This document shows positions 7,965 to 17,534 of a stretch of 64,000 nt of DNA, piece by piece. Under the pieces are notes generated by a model. The model was not told the DNA's origin. It did not search any database and saw only the letters and a list, made by a program, of their open reading frames with translations. This stretch comes from Phaeospirillum sp. (lineage in GTDB: Bacteria > Pseudomonadota > Alphaproteobacteria > Rhodospirillales > Magnetospirillaceae): contig JAUSFB010000068.1 in the NCBI GenBank assembly GCA_030651575.1, positions 1 through 64,000 on the forward strand, in the 5' to 3' direction. Position 1 is the stretch's first letter. Every line of letters begins with the position of its first letter. The position numbers were made by a program, and so were the translations under genes.

Positions 7965-9881
7965 TCAAGCGGGAGGGGCGGCCTCGTCGGCAAGTGTAGC
8001 GACTGCTTGATCCAGCGCAACAATTTCTTGGTTTTGGCTGCCGAGCCGGCGCATGGCGACCGAGCGGTTTTCCGCTTCCCGCTTGCCGATGACCAGCATG
8101 ACCGGCACTTTGGCCACCGAATGCTCGCGGACCTTGTAGTTGATTTTCTCGTTGCGCAGGTCGAGTTCGGCGCGGAGTCCGGCGGCTTTCAGGCTTTCCA
8201 GCACCTCGCGGGCAAAGTCGTCGGCCTCGGAGACGATGGTGGCGACCACCACCTGGACCGGGGCCAGCCACAGTGGGAAGCGGCCGGCAAAATTTTCGAT
8301 CAGGATGCCGAGGAAGCGTTCGAACGATCCCAAGATGGCCCGGTGCAGCATCACCGGACGCTTCTTGGCGCCGTCCTCGCCTACATAGGCGGCGTCCAGA
8401 CGTTCGGGCAGGACGAAGTCCACTTGCAGGGTTCCGCACTGCCAGTCGCGGCCGATGGCGTCGCGCAGGACGAATTCCAGCTTGGGGCCGTAGAAGGCGC
8501 CCTCGCCCGGATTAAGGGTGGTTTCCAGCCCGGCGGCCTTGGAGGCCTCCAGCAGCGCCGCTTCGGCCTTGTCCCAGGTCTCGTCGGCGCCGGCGCGCTT
8601 GGCCGGGCGGTCGGAGAACTTGACCCGCACATCGGTGAAGCCGAAATCGGTATAGACCTCCTTCAGCAACTGGCAGAAGGCGATGGTCTCCGAAGTAATC
8701 TGATCCTCGGTGCAAAAGATATGGGCATCGTCTTGAGTAAAGGCGCGCACCCGCATGATGCCGTGCAGCGCCCCCGACGGTTCGTAACGATGGCAGGACC
8801 CGAACTCGGCCATGCGTAGCGGCAGGTCGCGATAGCTCTTGATGCCCTGGCGGAAGATCTGGACGTGGCAGGGGCAGTTCATGGGCTTGACCGCCAGGTG
8901 CCGTTCGTCCTGGGTCTTGATGGTGAACATGCTTTCAGAGAACTTGTCGGCGTGGCCCGAGGCCTCCCACAGCGAGAAGTCCACCAGCTGCGGGGTCTTG
9001 ACCTCCACATAGGCATTGGCTTCCAGGCGGCGGCGCATATAGGCCTCCACCGCCAGCCACAGCTGCCAGCCCTTTGGGTGCCAGAATACCGATCCCGCCG
9101 CTTCCTCCTGCTGGTGGAACAGCTCCATCTCACGGCCCAGGCGGCGATGGTCGCGCTTTTCCGCCTCTTCCAGCATGGTGAGATAGCCGTCCAGATCCTT
9201 CTTGTCGAACCAGGCTGTGCCATAGATCCGTTGCAGCATCTCGTTGCGGGAATCACCGCGCCAATAGGCGCCGGCCAGCTTCATCAGCTTGAACGCCTTG
9301 CCCAGCTTGCCGGTGGACGGCAGATGCGGGCCACGGCACAGGTCGATGAAGGCGCCCTGGCGGTACAGGCCGATCTTTTGCTCGGCCGGGATCGAGGCGA
9401 TGATTTCGGCCTTGTAGGTCTCGCCCAGTCCCAGGAAGAACTTGACCGCCTCGTCGCGGTCCCATTCCTCGCGGGTGATGGCCTCGTCGCGATCGACGAT
9501 CTCGGCCATGCGCTTTTCGATCTTTTCCAGATCCTCCGGCCCGAACGGGGTCGGCCGGGCGAAGTCGTAGTAAAAGCCGTTTTCGATGCTTGGCCCGATG
9601 GTCACCTGGGTTTCCGGGTACAGTTCCTTGACCGCCTCGGCCATCACATGGGCGGCATCGTGGCGCAGCAGTTCCAGCGCCTCCGCCCCGCTTTTGGCGG
9701 TAATGATCGACAGCCGGACGTCGCGGTCCAGCAGGGTCGCCAGATCGCGCATCTCTCCATCGACGGTGATGGCCAGCGCCGCCTTGGCCAGGCCGGGACC
9801 GATGGCCTTGGCCACGTCCAGCCCCGTGACCGGGTGATCGAATTGGCGGACCGAGCCGTCGGGCAGGGTAATGGCGACCAT
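7965..9881 (-). CDS. thrS: Threonyl-tRNA synthetase
   Basis: A 638-residue protein, full length for bacterial ThrRS. The order is TGS domain (1-60), the editing/SAD domain with [11 protein letters not shown] (HxxxH zinc-like site) and CRGPH, the class II catalytic core with [10 protein letters not shown] and [15 protein letters not shown] (motif 2), motif 3 ([12 protein letters not shown]), and the C-terminal anticodon-binding domain (PVQVVVATI...). It charges tRNA-Thr and edits Ser-tRNA-Thr. It lies just upstream of infC as in many bacteria, probably co-transcribed. Confidence 0.97.
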   Translation of the reverse strand: MVAITLPDGSVRQFDHPVTGLDVAKAIGPGLAKAALAITVDGEMRDLATLLDRDVRLSIITAKSGAEALELLRHDAAHVMAEAVKELYPETQVTIGPSIENGFYYDFARPTPFGPEDLEKIEKRMAEIVDRDEAITREEWDRDEAVKFFLGLGETYKAEIIASIPAEQKIGLYRQGAFIDLCRGPHLPSTGKLGKAFKLMKLAGAYWRGDSRNEMLQRIYGTAWFDKKDLDGYLTMLEEAEKRDHRRLGREMELFHQQEEAAGSVFWHPKGWQLWLAVEAYMRRRLEANAYVEVKTPQLVDFSLWEASGHADKFSESMFTIKTQDERHLAVKPMNCPCHVQIFRQGIKSYRDLPLRMAEFGSCHRYEPSGALHGIMRVRAFTQDDAHIFCTEDQITSETIAFCQLLKEVYTDFGFTDVRVKFSDRPAKRAGADETWDKAEAALLEASKAAGLETTLNPGEGAFYGPKLEFVLRDAIGRDWQCGTLQVDFVLPERLDAAYVGEDGAKKRPVMLHRAILGSFERFLGILIENFAGRFPLWLAPVQVVVATIVSEADDFAREVLESLKAAGLRAELDLRNEKINYKVREHSVAKVPVMLVIGKREAENRSVAMRRLGSQNQEIVALDQAVATLADEAAPPA

Positions 9882-9944
9882 GGGAGACTCTCTTACGATA
9901 AAGCGGAATAAGGGGGTGAGACTCTACGGCGAAACGCGCCTAAG

Positions 9945-10868
9945 TCAAGGAAACCGCCGCAGGGTGATCAGCGTCACCTCGGGCGGGCAGTTGAATCGCA
10001 TGGTCGGAACGCCGGAACCAAAGCCGGTGCTGGTGTAACCCTGCATGCCGCGCAGCCGCCACGCCCCACGGGCGAGGCGATGGTTGCGGTCCAGGCTGGT
10101 GATGACAGGGCGGCCGCCGGGCAGGCAGATCTGACCGCCATGGGTATGACCGGCCAGATAGAGGGCGCACCCGGAATCCGCCGCTTCCTGGGCGAATTCC
10201 GGGCTGTGAACCACGGCGACGCGAAAGCCGCCCCCCTGCCGCAGGGCCTGGCGGGCCGCATGGTCGTAGAAGATGTGGACGTCATCGCAGCCGACCAGGT
10301 GGATCGACTGGTCGCCCCGGACGATCTCGACGCTTTCGTTCAGCAGCAGGCGGAGGCCGAGGGCCTCCAGCGGCTCCACCATCTTGTGGGAATCGTGATT
10401 GCCGAGGATGCCGAAGACCCCGTCCGGCGGACGCAGTTCCGCCAGCAGGGGGGCCAGCAGCTCCGTCACCTTCGCCGACGAGGGTTGTCCGTCGGTCTGA
10501 TAGTCTCCACCCAGCACCGCCATGTCATAGCGAAGGCCGCTTACCAGGGCTTGGCCGCGGTGCAGGTTTTCCGGCAGCTCTCCCACATGGAAGTCCGACA
10601 TGAACAAGATGGTGTAGCCGTCGAAGGCCGGCGGCAGATCGGCGAAGCGAAATTCCTGCTCCGTCAGGTGAAGGCTCCGGGCGTTGCCGCGTCCTCTGGC
10701 GGTGGGGCCGGCCCGCTCGAACACCCAGTCGACGATGGACAACATCTTGCCCAGGGAGCTTTCGGGGCGGGTTCCCTGCGGGGTATGGCGAACCTGCTTC
10801 GTCTTCAGCAGGGCCTCAAGCTGGAGACGCCGCTTCAGCCATGCCTGTCGATGTTCCCGGTCGATCAC
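9945..10868 (-). CDS. Metallophosphoesterase (calcineurin-like, YkuE/LpxH-like fold)
   Basis: The product has 307 residues and begins at GTG 10868, which overlaps the upstream heptosyltransferase-type gene's TGA (GTGA), indicating translational coupling. The calcineurin-like motifs are complete: MSDFHVGE (DxH), GGDYQTD (GDxx), GNHDS (GNHD), VVHSPEF and AGHTHGGQ (GHxH). These bind a dinuclear metal centre that hydrolyses phosphoesters. The N-terminal ~80 residues are basic and may contact the membrane. Coupling to two sugar-transferase genes suggests a role in envelope glycolipid or polysaccharide metabolism, but the substrate is unknown. Confidence 0.85.
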   Translation of the reverse strand: MIDREHRQAWLKRRLQLEALLKTKQVRHTPQGTRPESSLGKMLSIVDWVFERAGPTARGRGNARSLHLTEQEFRFADLPPAFDGYTILFMSDFHVGELPENLHRGQALVSGLRYDMAVLGGDYQTDGQPSSAKVTELLAPLLAELRPPDGVFGILGNHDSHKMVEPLEALGLRLLLNESVEIVRGDQSIHLVGCDDVHIFYDHAARQALRQGGGFRVAVVHSPEFAQEAADSGCALYLAGHTHGGQICLPGGRPVITSLDRNHRLARGAWRLRGMQGYTSTGFGSGVPTMRFNCPPEVTLITLRRFP

Positions 10869-11794
10869 AGTCCGTCCAGCAGCCGCGCCAGCGCGGCCTC
10901 CACATCGGCCTCGCCCAGGTCGGACAGGCTGGGTCGGCGCAGCACCGTTACCCTGCCGCGCGGGGCGCACAGGCTGGGGTCGGACTCGTGAGAGAACAGC
11001 ACCACCGAGGGACAGCCGCCGGCGGCGATCAGGTGCATGGGGCCGGTGTCGTTGCCCACCGCCGCCAGCGCGTCCCGCGCCAGGGCGATGATGTCCAGCG
11101 GCGAGGTCCGCCCGGCCAGATTCATGGCCTGGGGGCAGGCCTCGCGGATGGCGGCCAGTTGCTCGGTCTCTTTGTCGGTTCCCAACAGGACCGGTTGAAT
11201 CCGTCGATCCGTCAGCCAGACCGCCAGGGCGGCAAAGCGTTCGGACGGCCAACGCTTGGCGGGGCGGTGGGCGGCGCCGCCGGGGCATAGCAGGAGATAG
11301 GGATGCGACAGCCCGAACCGGGTCAGGTCGCTTTTGACCCAGGACAGGTCGGGTGGGCGGACCTCCTTGATGCCGGCCATGGCCAGTTGCTCGCGCTGGC
11401 GCTCGATGGTGTGCATCAGGTCGCGCTTGGGATTGGCGTGGGGGTGCGAGCAGCCCGGCGCGATACCCGACCATTGGGGCGTCCTGCCCATCAGGCGGAA
11501 ATAACCGGACGAGCGGTCGGAGGTCTGAAGATCGTAGACCCGCTCGAACCGTCCCTCGCGCAAGGTGCGGCGCAGGGCCAGCAGCTTGGCCGGTTGCCAC
11601 AGGCTGGGCTTGTCGTCGAGCCAGACCGCGTCGAACCATGGACAGGCATGGGCCATCTCGGCGAAGGGCCGGGTGGTCAGCAGGGTGATATGGGCCTCGG
11701 GGTGATGGGCGCGGATGGCGGCGAACGGTCCCTGCGCCTGGATGAAATCTCCCAGCGCTCCCAGCTTGATGACAAGGATCCGCTTGATATTCAT
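10865..11794 (-). CDS. Glycosyltransferase family 9 (ADP-heptose:LPS heptosyltransferase-like)
   Basis: A 309-residue GT9 enzyme. The start is ATG at 11794 (MNIKRILVIKLGALGDFIQA), which carries the typical N-terminal glycine-rich loop. The C-terminal GT9 signature reads GNDTGPMHLIAAGGCPSVVLF, with LLCPGGAAHRPAKRWP before it. Enzymes of this family add heptoses to the lipopolysaccharide inner core at the cytoplasmic membrane. It lies 13 bp after a GT4 glycosyltransferase and overlaps the following phosphoesterase, forming a three-gene operon. Confidence 0.9.
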   Translation of the reverse strand: MNIKRILVIKLGALGDFIQAQGPFAAIRAHHPEAHITLLTTRPFAEMAHACPWFDAVWLDDKPSLWQPAKLLALRRTLREGRFERVYDLQTSDRSSGYFRLMGRTPQWSGIAPGCSHPHANPKRDLMHTIERQREQLAMAGIKEVRPPDLSWVKSDLTRFGLSHPYLLLCPGGAAHRPAKRWPSERFAALAVWLTDRRIQPVLLGTDKETEQLAAIREACPQAMNLAGRTSPLDIIALARDALAAVGNDTGPMHLIAAGGCPSVVLFSHESDPSLCAPRGRVTVLRRPSLSDLGEADVEAALARLLDGL

Positions 11795-11807
11795 GGCGTA
11801 TCGGGCC

Positions 11808-13034
11808 TCAGACGTCGGACGAGGGGCGCCCCAGCACCTCGTCATAGACGGCCAGGGTGCGGGCGCACATGGTTTCCTTGCTGAAATTGGTCCGCACATG
11901 CTCGATGGCGACCTGGGCCATTCCCGCCCGTTCTTCCGCCGACAGGGCCAGGAAGCGGTCAAGCGCCTGGGCCAGCGACATGGCGTCGCCCGGCGCGGTC
12001 AACCAGCCGGTGCGGCCGGGCAGCACGGTTTCGCCGGTGGCGCCGTGGGCGGTGACGATCACCGGGCGGCCCATGGCCTGAGCCTCGACCGCGACGCGGC
12101 CAAAGGCCTCCGGGTCGGTCGAGGCCGATACCACCGCATCGGTCAGCATATAGGCCGCCGGCATGTCGTTGCATTCGTCGGTGAGGTGAACCACGTCCAC
12201 CAGATCGCGGCGGCGGACCAGCTCCTCCAACTCCTCGCGATAGCCGGTGCGGCCCTGATCCGAGCCCACCAGCAGACACCGCACGTCGTGGCGGCCCAGC
12301 AGGGCCAGCGCCTCGATCAGCACGGACTGGCCTTTCCAGCGGGTCAGGCGGCCGGGCAGCATGATCACCCGGTGACCGTCGGGCAGCCGCCACTTTTGCG
12401 CCAGTTGGATGATGCGTTCCGGGCTGACCCGGTTGGGATCGAACCGGTTGAGGTCGATGCCGCGATGGACGACGCGAATCCGGTCGGGATCAAGGCCGTA
12501 GATCCGTCTGGCGTGTTCGGCGATGAATTCGGAAATGGCGATCACCCGCTCGCCTCGGGTCATGATGGCGTTGTAGCGGTTCTTCAGCCCGAAAAAGCCC
12601 GCGATGTTATAGGTGCCGTGGAAGGTGGTGACGAAGTGACAGCCGGTGCGCTCGGCCGCCAGCCAGGCGCTCCAGGCCGGCGCGCGCGACCGGGCGTGGA
12701 TGATGTCGACGCCCCGGTCCTTGATGATGTCGGTCAGCCGGTCGGCATTCTTGCGAATCACCAGCGGGTTCTTGCTGGCCAGCGGCAAGGTGATGTGCTC
12801 GGCCCCCGCCCGCGTCAGTTCCCGAACCATGGGGCCGCCTTCCGAGGCGACGATGGGGGTCCACCCCGCCTCGACCAGGGCCACCGCCATATCGACGGTT
12901 CCGCGCTCGACCCCGCCGGTCACCAGCGCCGGCAGCACCTGCAACACCACGGGGGCGCGGCCGGCGGGGGCCGGGAGGGGTTGACGAGTCTCCTCCGAGG
13001 GAGCATCGATGGAATTGGTTTGGTCCATGGACAT
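11808..13034 (-). CDS. Glycosyltransferase family 4
   Basis: A 408-residue GT-B fold protein. The N-terminal acceptor-side domain carries LPALVTGGVERGTVDMA; the donor-binding domain carries MLPGRLTRWKGQSVLIEA and the EAFGRVAVEAQAMGRPVI motif (the E-x7-E of GT4). It probably transfers a sugar from a nucleotide donor to a lipopolysaccharide or surface polysaccharide. Start is ATG 13034 or ATG 13028; neither has a good ribosome-binding site. Only 21 bp separate it from the divergent hydrolase gene, so the promoters must overlap coding sequence. Confidence 0.88.
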   Translation of the reverse strand: MSMDQTNSIDAPSEETRQPLPAPAGRAPVVLQVLPALVTGGVERGTVDMAVALVEAGWTPIVASEGGPMVRELTRAGAEHITLPLASKNPLVIRKNADRLTDIIKDRGVDIIHARSRAPAWSAWLAAERTGCHFVTTFHGTYNIAGFFGLKNRYNAIMTRGERVIAISEFIAEHARRIYGLDPDRIRVVHRGIDLNRFDPNRVSPERIIQLAQKWRLPDGHRVIMLPGRLTRWKGQSVLIEALALLGRHDVRCLLVGSDQGRTGYREELEELVRRRDLVDVVHLTDECNDMPAAYMLTDAVVSASTDPEAFGRVAVEAQAMGRPVIVTAHGATGETVLPGRTGWLTAPGDAMSLAQALDRFLALSAEERAGMAQVAIEHVRTNFSKETMCARTLAVYDEVLGRPSSDV

Positions 13035-13055
13035 TGGGAAAAGCGAGCTCGACCT

Positions 13056-13850
13056 ATGACGGATATTCGTGATGACGGGGGGCTCCCCGTCGGGGGCGGG
13101 ATACTATCACGCCCCGACGGCGCGACAATCGCATACCGCAGGCTTCAGGGCAAAAACCCTGGCGTGGTATTCCTGCATGGCTACCATTCCGATATGACCG
13201 GGAGCAAGGCTTTAGCGTTGGAAACCCTTTGTCGCGACCAGGGCCGCGCCTTTTTGCGGTTTGACGGTTTCGGCCATGGCGAGTCGTCGGGCGATGTCTT
13301 GCACGGCACGGTCGGCCGCTGGGCCGCCGACGCGGTGGCGGTGATCGATGCTCTGACTGAAGGGCCGGTGGTGCTGGTGGGGTCCAGCCTGGGCGGCTGG
13401 ATCTCGTTGTTGGCGGCGTTGGAGCGGCGCGACCGGGTCGCCGGTCTGGTGGGCATTGCCGCCGCTCCCGACTTCACCGAAGACCTGATGTGGCAGGAGT
13501 TCACCTTCGAGCAACGGCGCGAGTTGCTGGAACGGGGTGAGGTCTCGCTGCCCAATTGCTATGAACCGGAGAGCCCCTGGCGGATCTACCGCTCGCTGAT
13601 CGAGGATGGCCGCAATCATCTGTTGTTGCGCGATGCCGTCAATCTGGATTGCCCGGTTCGGCTGATCCACGGTCAGCAGGATGCCGATGTGCCATGGCGG
13701 ACGGCGCTGCAACTGGCCGACTGCCTGATCGCCGCCGATGTGGAGGTGACGCTGGTCAAGGACGGCGACCACCGCCTGTCCCGCGATCAGGATATCGGGC
13801 GGCTGTGCCGGGTGGTGACGGGCCTGCTTGAAGCCATACCTACGGCGTAG
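13056..13850 (+). CDS. Alpha/beta hydrolase (ABHD10-like serine hydrolase)
   Basis: A 264-residue single-domain alpha/beta hydrolase with no signal peptide. The nucleophile elbow is GSSLGGW, the oxyanion region VVFLHGYHSDM, the acid probably lies in GQQDADVP, and the histidine in KDGDHRLSR. The pattern resembles bacterial relatives of human ABHD10 acyl-protein thioesterase, but the substrate cannot be read from sequence. It is transcribed divergently from the glycosyltransferase operon. The open frame extends far upstream antisense to that operon; ATG 13056 is chosen because homology begins there. Confidence 0.85.
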   Translation: MTDIRDDGGLPVGGGILSRPDGATIAYRRLQGKNPGVVFLHGYHSDMTGSKALALETLCRDQGRAFLRFDGFGHGESSGDVLHGTVGRWAADAVAVIDALTEGPVVLVGSSLGGWISLLAALERRDRVAGLVGIAAAPDFTEDLMWQEFTFEQRRELLERGEVSLPNCYEPESPWRIYRSLIEDGRNHLLLRDAVNLDCPVRLIHGQQDADVPWRTALQLADCLIAADVEVTLVKDGDHRLSRDQDIGRLCRVVTGLLEAIPTA

Positions 13851-13909
13851 GGGAAAGACCCTGGTTCCGTCCTGGCCCACGAGGGGATAGGCTGGCGCCC
13901 GGAGGCCTT

Positions 13910-14347
13910 TTGGATCGGATGATGGCAAAGCTCGAACTCTCGCGGATCGCCGCCCTGACCGTCCTGGTTTTCCTTGGCGGCTGCGCCTTTGTCAGCCATG
14001 ACCAAAGTGTCGAGGCGTTGTTGGCCAATGCCGATACGCGCACTTCGTTCCAGGTCGCGGCGGTGCCGGGCCAGGCTTGTCCCAAGGCCGCCCGCATGTT
14101 GAGCTGGTGTGCTGGCGGCCCCAATTTCCACTATCGCTGCAATATTTCGCAAGATGGCGGCCGGGCCGAGCTTGTCGGCATCCTGGAGGCCATCTATCGC
14201 ACCGAATACTTCATGGTGACCGAGTTCGTGAGGGGGGGAAGCGACTCGACGGTCACCGTTCACCAGCACGACGGCGTTCTGATCTACGATTACGCCCCGA
14301 TGATCGAGAAGTATTTCGGCAATACCGGCAGTTGCCAGCCGCGTTAG
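13910..14347 (+). CDS. Small lipoprotein of unknown function
   Basis: About 140 residues with a lipoprotein signal: basic start, hydrophobic AALTVLVFLGG and a lipobox ending at cysteine (FLGGC). The mature part has four further cysteines (ACPKA, WCAGG, YRCNIS, GSCQP), likely disulphide-bonded in the periplasm. GGAGG at 13901-13905 lies 4 bp before TTG 13910 and 13 bp before ATG 13919, so the start is ambiguous. Its stop overlaps the stop of the next, convergent gene by 3-4 bp. No family recognised. Confidence 0.65.
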   Translation: MDRMMAKLELSRIAALTVLVFLGGCAFVSHDQSVEALLANADTRTSFQVAAVPGQACPKAARMLSWCAGGPNFHYRCNISQDGGRAELVGILEAIYRTEYFMVTEFVRGGSDSTVTVHQHDGVLIYDYAPMIEKYFGNTGSCQPR

Positions 14348-14568
14348 GTCTTGGCGATGACCTTGAAGCTTTCGGGGTCCAGCAGCATGCTGACCGCCAC
14401 CGTCATGGTGCGGCCGCTGCCTTGATCCACCAGCCGGGCATGGGGAGGAATGTCGGGATAGTCGAACAGCCGCTCAACCACCCAATTGGCGCCATAGGTT
14501 CCGATCTTGCGAAAGATATCGCCGGGCTGGACGGTGACTGCGCCCCGGTTGCGGGAAAACAGGCTCAT
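14344..14568 (-). CDS. Small conserved protein of unknown function
   Basis: A 74-residue protein (ATG 14568, MSLFSRNRGAVTVQPGDIF). A tryptophan-containing core (YGANWVVERLFDYPDIPPHA) and a beta-rich end (TMTVAVSMLLDPESFKVI) look like a small folded domain. I recall similar short proteins in Rhodospirillales but no function. It converges on the lipoprotein gene with overlapping stop codons at 14344-14347. An upstream in-frame TTG at 14577 is an alternative start. Confidence 0.55.
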   Translation of the reverse strand: MSLFSRNRGAVTVQPGDIFRKIGTYGANWVVERLFDYPDIPPHARLVDQGSGRTMTVAVSMLLDPESFKVIAKT

Positions 14569-14763
14569 GCGCCACAAACGGCCAAAGCCGCCGCCGATAA
14601 TGTCAACGCGCCCAACATGCGGAAGTCTCCGTAATCCCCTGCCATCCCCGTGTTGGGTTTACACGCAAGCGACGGGAAAAGTCGAGAGCGAATGAAAAAG
14701 CGACGACCGGCCCCGCTGATACCAACGGCCTCGATGATTGGTTCCGATCAGCGAGACTTGGCA

Positions 14764-16326
14764 TTAATGCCCTTCGCCGCCGCCGCTGGGGTGGTGGACC
14801 TTTTGCAGCAGCGGCAGCAGCGCCAGACCAAGTACGAACACCGCCGCCACCGCCATCATCACATCGGCGAAGGCCATGGTCAGCGCCTCGCGCCGGGTGA
14901 TCTGCCACAGCAGTTTCAGCGCCGCCTGTTCGGCTCCGACGCCCATGACCGGTTCAAATCTGACGGTCAGTCCTTCCAGCACGCCGATCACGGTCCCGCG
15001 CGCCGCCGTCAGGGTTTCCGACAGCCGCAGCATGTGCAGATCGAGGCGATGGGTCAGCGCGGTGTTGATTCCCGCCAGTCCGATGGCTCCGCCCAGATTT
15101 CGCATCAGGTTGTAAAGCCCCGATGCGTTCTGAACCTGATGGGGCGGCAGATGGCCCAGGGCCACCGCATTGATCGGCACGAAGCAGAACATCAGCGACA
15201 GCCCCCGCACCGCCTGGGGCAGGAACATCTCCCAGTAGCCCCATTGGGAGGTCAGCGCCGCGTTCAGCCACAGCCCGCCGCCGAACAGCGCCAGTCCCAT
15301 GCCCAGCATGTGACGCAGGTCCATATACCTGGCCAGCGTCCCGGCCAGCGGGGCCGAAAGCGCCTGGAACATGCCGGTCACCATCATGGTGATGCCGATT
15401 TCCAGTGCGGAATAGCCTCGCACCCGCCCCAGATAGAGCGGCACCACATAGACCGAGCCGTAAAGGCCGATGCCGATGATGAAGCTGTACAGGCAGCCCA
15501 CGGTAAAGTTCCGGTCGCCGAACGCTCTGAGATCGACCACCGGATGGGCGGCGCTCAGTTCTCGCCAGATGAAGCCCAGTCCGGCCGCCACCGAGACCAG
15601 GGTCATGCCGACGATGCGGCGATCGTTGAACCAGTCGTCGCCCGGTCCTTCCTCCAGCACGTATTGCAGGCTGCCCAGGAAGGTCGCCACCAGGACGATG
15701 CCGGCAAGGTCGAAGCCCCGGAGCATCTCCAGCCGGGGGGCCTCCTTGCGGCCGCAGGTGAACACCACCGAGGCGACGATCACGCCGGGCGCCACATTGA
15801 TCAGGAACAGCCAGTGCCAGCTCCAGGTTTCGGTCAGCCAGCCGCCCAGGCTCGGCCCCAAGGTCGGGGCCATGGTGGCGACCAGTCCGATCACCACCGA
15901 TACGCCGGCCTGCTGACGCGGCGGAAAAATCATGTAGGTGCTGGCGAACACGGTGGGAATCATGGCGCCGCCCAGGAAGCCCTGAATCGCCCGAAAGACG
16001 ATCATGGACTCGATGCTCCAGGAAAAGGCGCAGGCGGCGCTGGCCACCGTGAAGGTGATGCAGGAGGCGAAAAACAGGTAGCGGGTCGAAACCACCCGCG
16101 CCGCCCAGCCCGATAGCGGAATCATCACCACTTCTGCGATCAGGTACGAGGTCTGGACCCAACTGACTTCCTCGGCCGAGGCGGCGATGCCGGCCTGGAT
16201 CTGGGCGATGGAACTGGCGACGATCTGGATATCCAGAATCGCCATGAACATCCCCAGCACCATGGCGAGAAAGCCGATCCAGTCGCGGGTCGTGACGACC
16301 CGGTCCTCGGGACGGACGGGAACCAT
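14764..16326 (-). CDS. DHA2-family drug:H+ antiporter, EmrB-like
   Basis: A 520-residue major facilitator with about 14 hydrophobic segments, the DHA2 topology. Motif A-like SGWAARVVSTRYLF and motif C-like GLVATMAPTLGPSLGGWL are visible. In E. coli EmrB pumps hydrophobic drugs through EmrA and TolC. The start is ATG 16326; GTG 16332 overlapping the HlyD stop (GTGA) is an alternative and would mean translational coupling. It is in one operon with the upstream EmrA-like gene. An outer-membrane partner is not nearby. Confidence 0.9.
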   Translation of the reverse strand: MVPVRPEDRVVTTRDWIGFLAMVLGMFMAILDIQIVASSIAQIQAGIAASAEEVSWVQTSYLIAEVVMIPLSGWAARVVSTRYLFFASCITFTVASAACAFSWSIESMIVFRAIQGFLGGAMIPTVFASTYMIFPPRQQAGVSVVIGLVATMAPTLGPSLGGWLTETWSWHWLFLINVAPGVIVASVVFTCGRKEAPRLEMLRGFDLAGIVLVATFLGSLQYVLEEGPGDDWFNDRRIVGMTLVSVAAGLGFIWRELSAAHPVVDLRAFGDRNFTVGCLYSFIIGIGLYGSVYVVPLYLGRVRGYSALEIGITMMVTGMFQALSAPLAGTLARYMDLRHMLGMGLALFGGGLWLNAALTSQWGYWEMFLPQAVRGLSLMFCFVPINAVALGHLPPHQVQNASGLYNLMRNLGGAIGLAGINTALTHRLDLHMLRLSETLTAARGTVIGVLEGLTVRFEPVMGVGAEQAALKLLWQITRREALTMAFADVMMAVAAVFVLGLALLPLLQKVHHPSGGGEGH

Positions 16327-16328
16327 CG

Positions 16329-17360
16329 TCACCGCGCCGCGTCCCTGGTATCGACCCGCACCAGCACCGACAGGCCGGGGCGCAACAGCCCCGCCAGGGG
16401 GTTGCCGGCGACCGGCTGGATCCGCACCGGAATCCGCTGGACCACCTTGGTGAAATTGCCGGTGGCGTTCTCGGGCGGCAGCAGGCTGAATTTGGCGCCC
16501 GACGCCGGGGCAAAGCTGTCGATCCGCCCTTCGATCGCCTGATCGGGAAAGGCGTCGACCTTGATCTCGACCTTCTGACCCGGCTTCATGCGGCCCAGCT
16601 GGGTTTCCTTGAAGTTGGCGTCGATCCACACCCGGCCCAGCGGCACCACCGCCATCAACATCTGACCCGGCCGGATATATTGCCCGTCGCGAACGCCGCG
16701 ATTGCCGATGACGCCGTCGACCGGGGCGCGGATCACCGTGGCCTCCAGATCGATCTCGGCCAGGGTCAGCGCCGCCTTGCCCTGTTCCAACAGCGCCTCG
16801 GCCATGACGCGCTCGGACGCCAGCACTGCCAACTGCCGCCGCGCCGCCTGCAAGCCGGCCCCGGAGCCGGTCAGGCCGGCCTCGGCCTTGGCGGCGTCGG
16901 CGGCGGTGACGTCAAAGCGTTGCCGGCTGACGAAATCCTCGCGGACCAGTCGCTGGCTGCGTTGGAAATCCGCCCTGGCGCGGACCATGTCGGCCCGTGC
17001 CGCCGTGATTGACGCCCCGGATTGGGTGATGACCGCCGCCTGGACCGCCAGCTTTTCCTCGATCTGAACCAGTTGCGCCATCCGCCCGGCCACCTGTGCG
17101 CGGGCCTCGTCGACCTTGGCCCGATAGTCGCGGTCGTCCATGCGCAGCAGGATGTCGCCCTTGACCACCGCCCGGTTATCCTCGGCCTTCAGTTCGACCA
17201 CATAGCCGGCGACTTTGGGCAGGATGGCGGTGATGTCGCCGTCCACATAGGCGTCGTCGGTGGCCTCGATCCACCGCCATTCGGCGGCCCAGCGCGAGGC
17301 GGCCCACAGGCCGGTTCCGGCAAGAGCAATGATGACGGCGAGGAGGAGGGGCTTTTTCAT
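16329..17360 (-). CDS. HlyD/EmrA-family membrane fusion protein
   Basis: A 343-residue periplasmic adaptor. One N-terminal membrane anchor (LLLAVIIALAGTGLWAA) is followed by the first lipoyl half with TDDAYVDGDITAILPKVAGY, a long alpha-helical hairpin (about 85-200), then APVDGVIGNRGVRDGQYIRPG and a beta-barrel domain. Such proteins link the EmrB pump to an outer-membrane channel. It precedes the EmrB-like gene with a 4-bp overlap. A TetR-type palindrome lies 25 bp upstream of the start and probably represses the operon. Confidence 0.92.
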   Translation of the reverse strand: MKKPLLLAVIIALAGTGLWAASRWAAEWRWIEATDDAYVDGDITAILPKVAGYVVELKAEDNRAVVKGDILLRMDDRDYRAKVDEARAQVAGRMAQLVQIEEKLAVQAAVITQSGASITAARADMVRARADFQRSQRLVREDFVSRQRFDVTAADAAKAEAGLTGSGAGLQAARRQLAVLASERVMAEALLEQGKAALTLAEIDLEATVIRAPVDGVIGNRGVRDGQYIRPGQMLMAVVPLGRVWIDANFKETQLGRMKPGQKVEIKVDAFPDQAIEGRIDSFAPASGAKFSLLPPENATGNFTKVVQRIPVRIQPVAGNPLAGLLRPGLSVLVRVDTRDAAR

Positions 17361-17385
17361 GATAGCGCGACACCGGACAAACTAT

Positions 17386-17400
17386 ACTGAACGGTTCAGT
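17386..17400. promoter_or_regulatory. TetR-type operator upstream of the EmrAB operon
   Basis: ACTGAACGGTTCAGT is a perfect 7-bp inverted repeat around one base, extended by AT-rich TATA/TTATA flanks. This is the shape of operators of AcrR/TetR repressors of efflux pumps. It lies 25 bp upstream of the adaptor gene start, where a bound repressor would block transcription. No TetR gene is adjacent. Confidence 0.65.
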
Positions 17401-17534
17401 TTATATCGGGAGGCGGGGCGGAGAGTCAATGTTTCCGAAGGCGCAACACTGTTGTGTCAACACGCCGGATTATCCCATCCTGCGACACAGGCTATGGTGA
17501 TTCCCGTCATCGGTTCCAGTCATCGAGGTCCATC

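Noticed and set aside
7101-8819. A 572-codon plus-strand open frame through tRNA-Ser, infC and thrS
   Set aside because: It reads a tRNA gene and two certain genes antisense; an artefact of high GC.
11715-13055. N-terminal extension of the alpha/beta hydrolase gene
   Set aside because: The frame is open but antisense to a clear glycosyltransferase; hydrolase homology begins at 13056.
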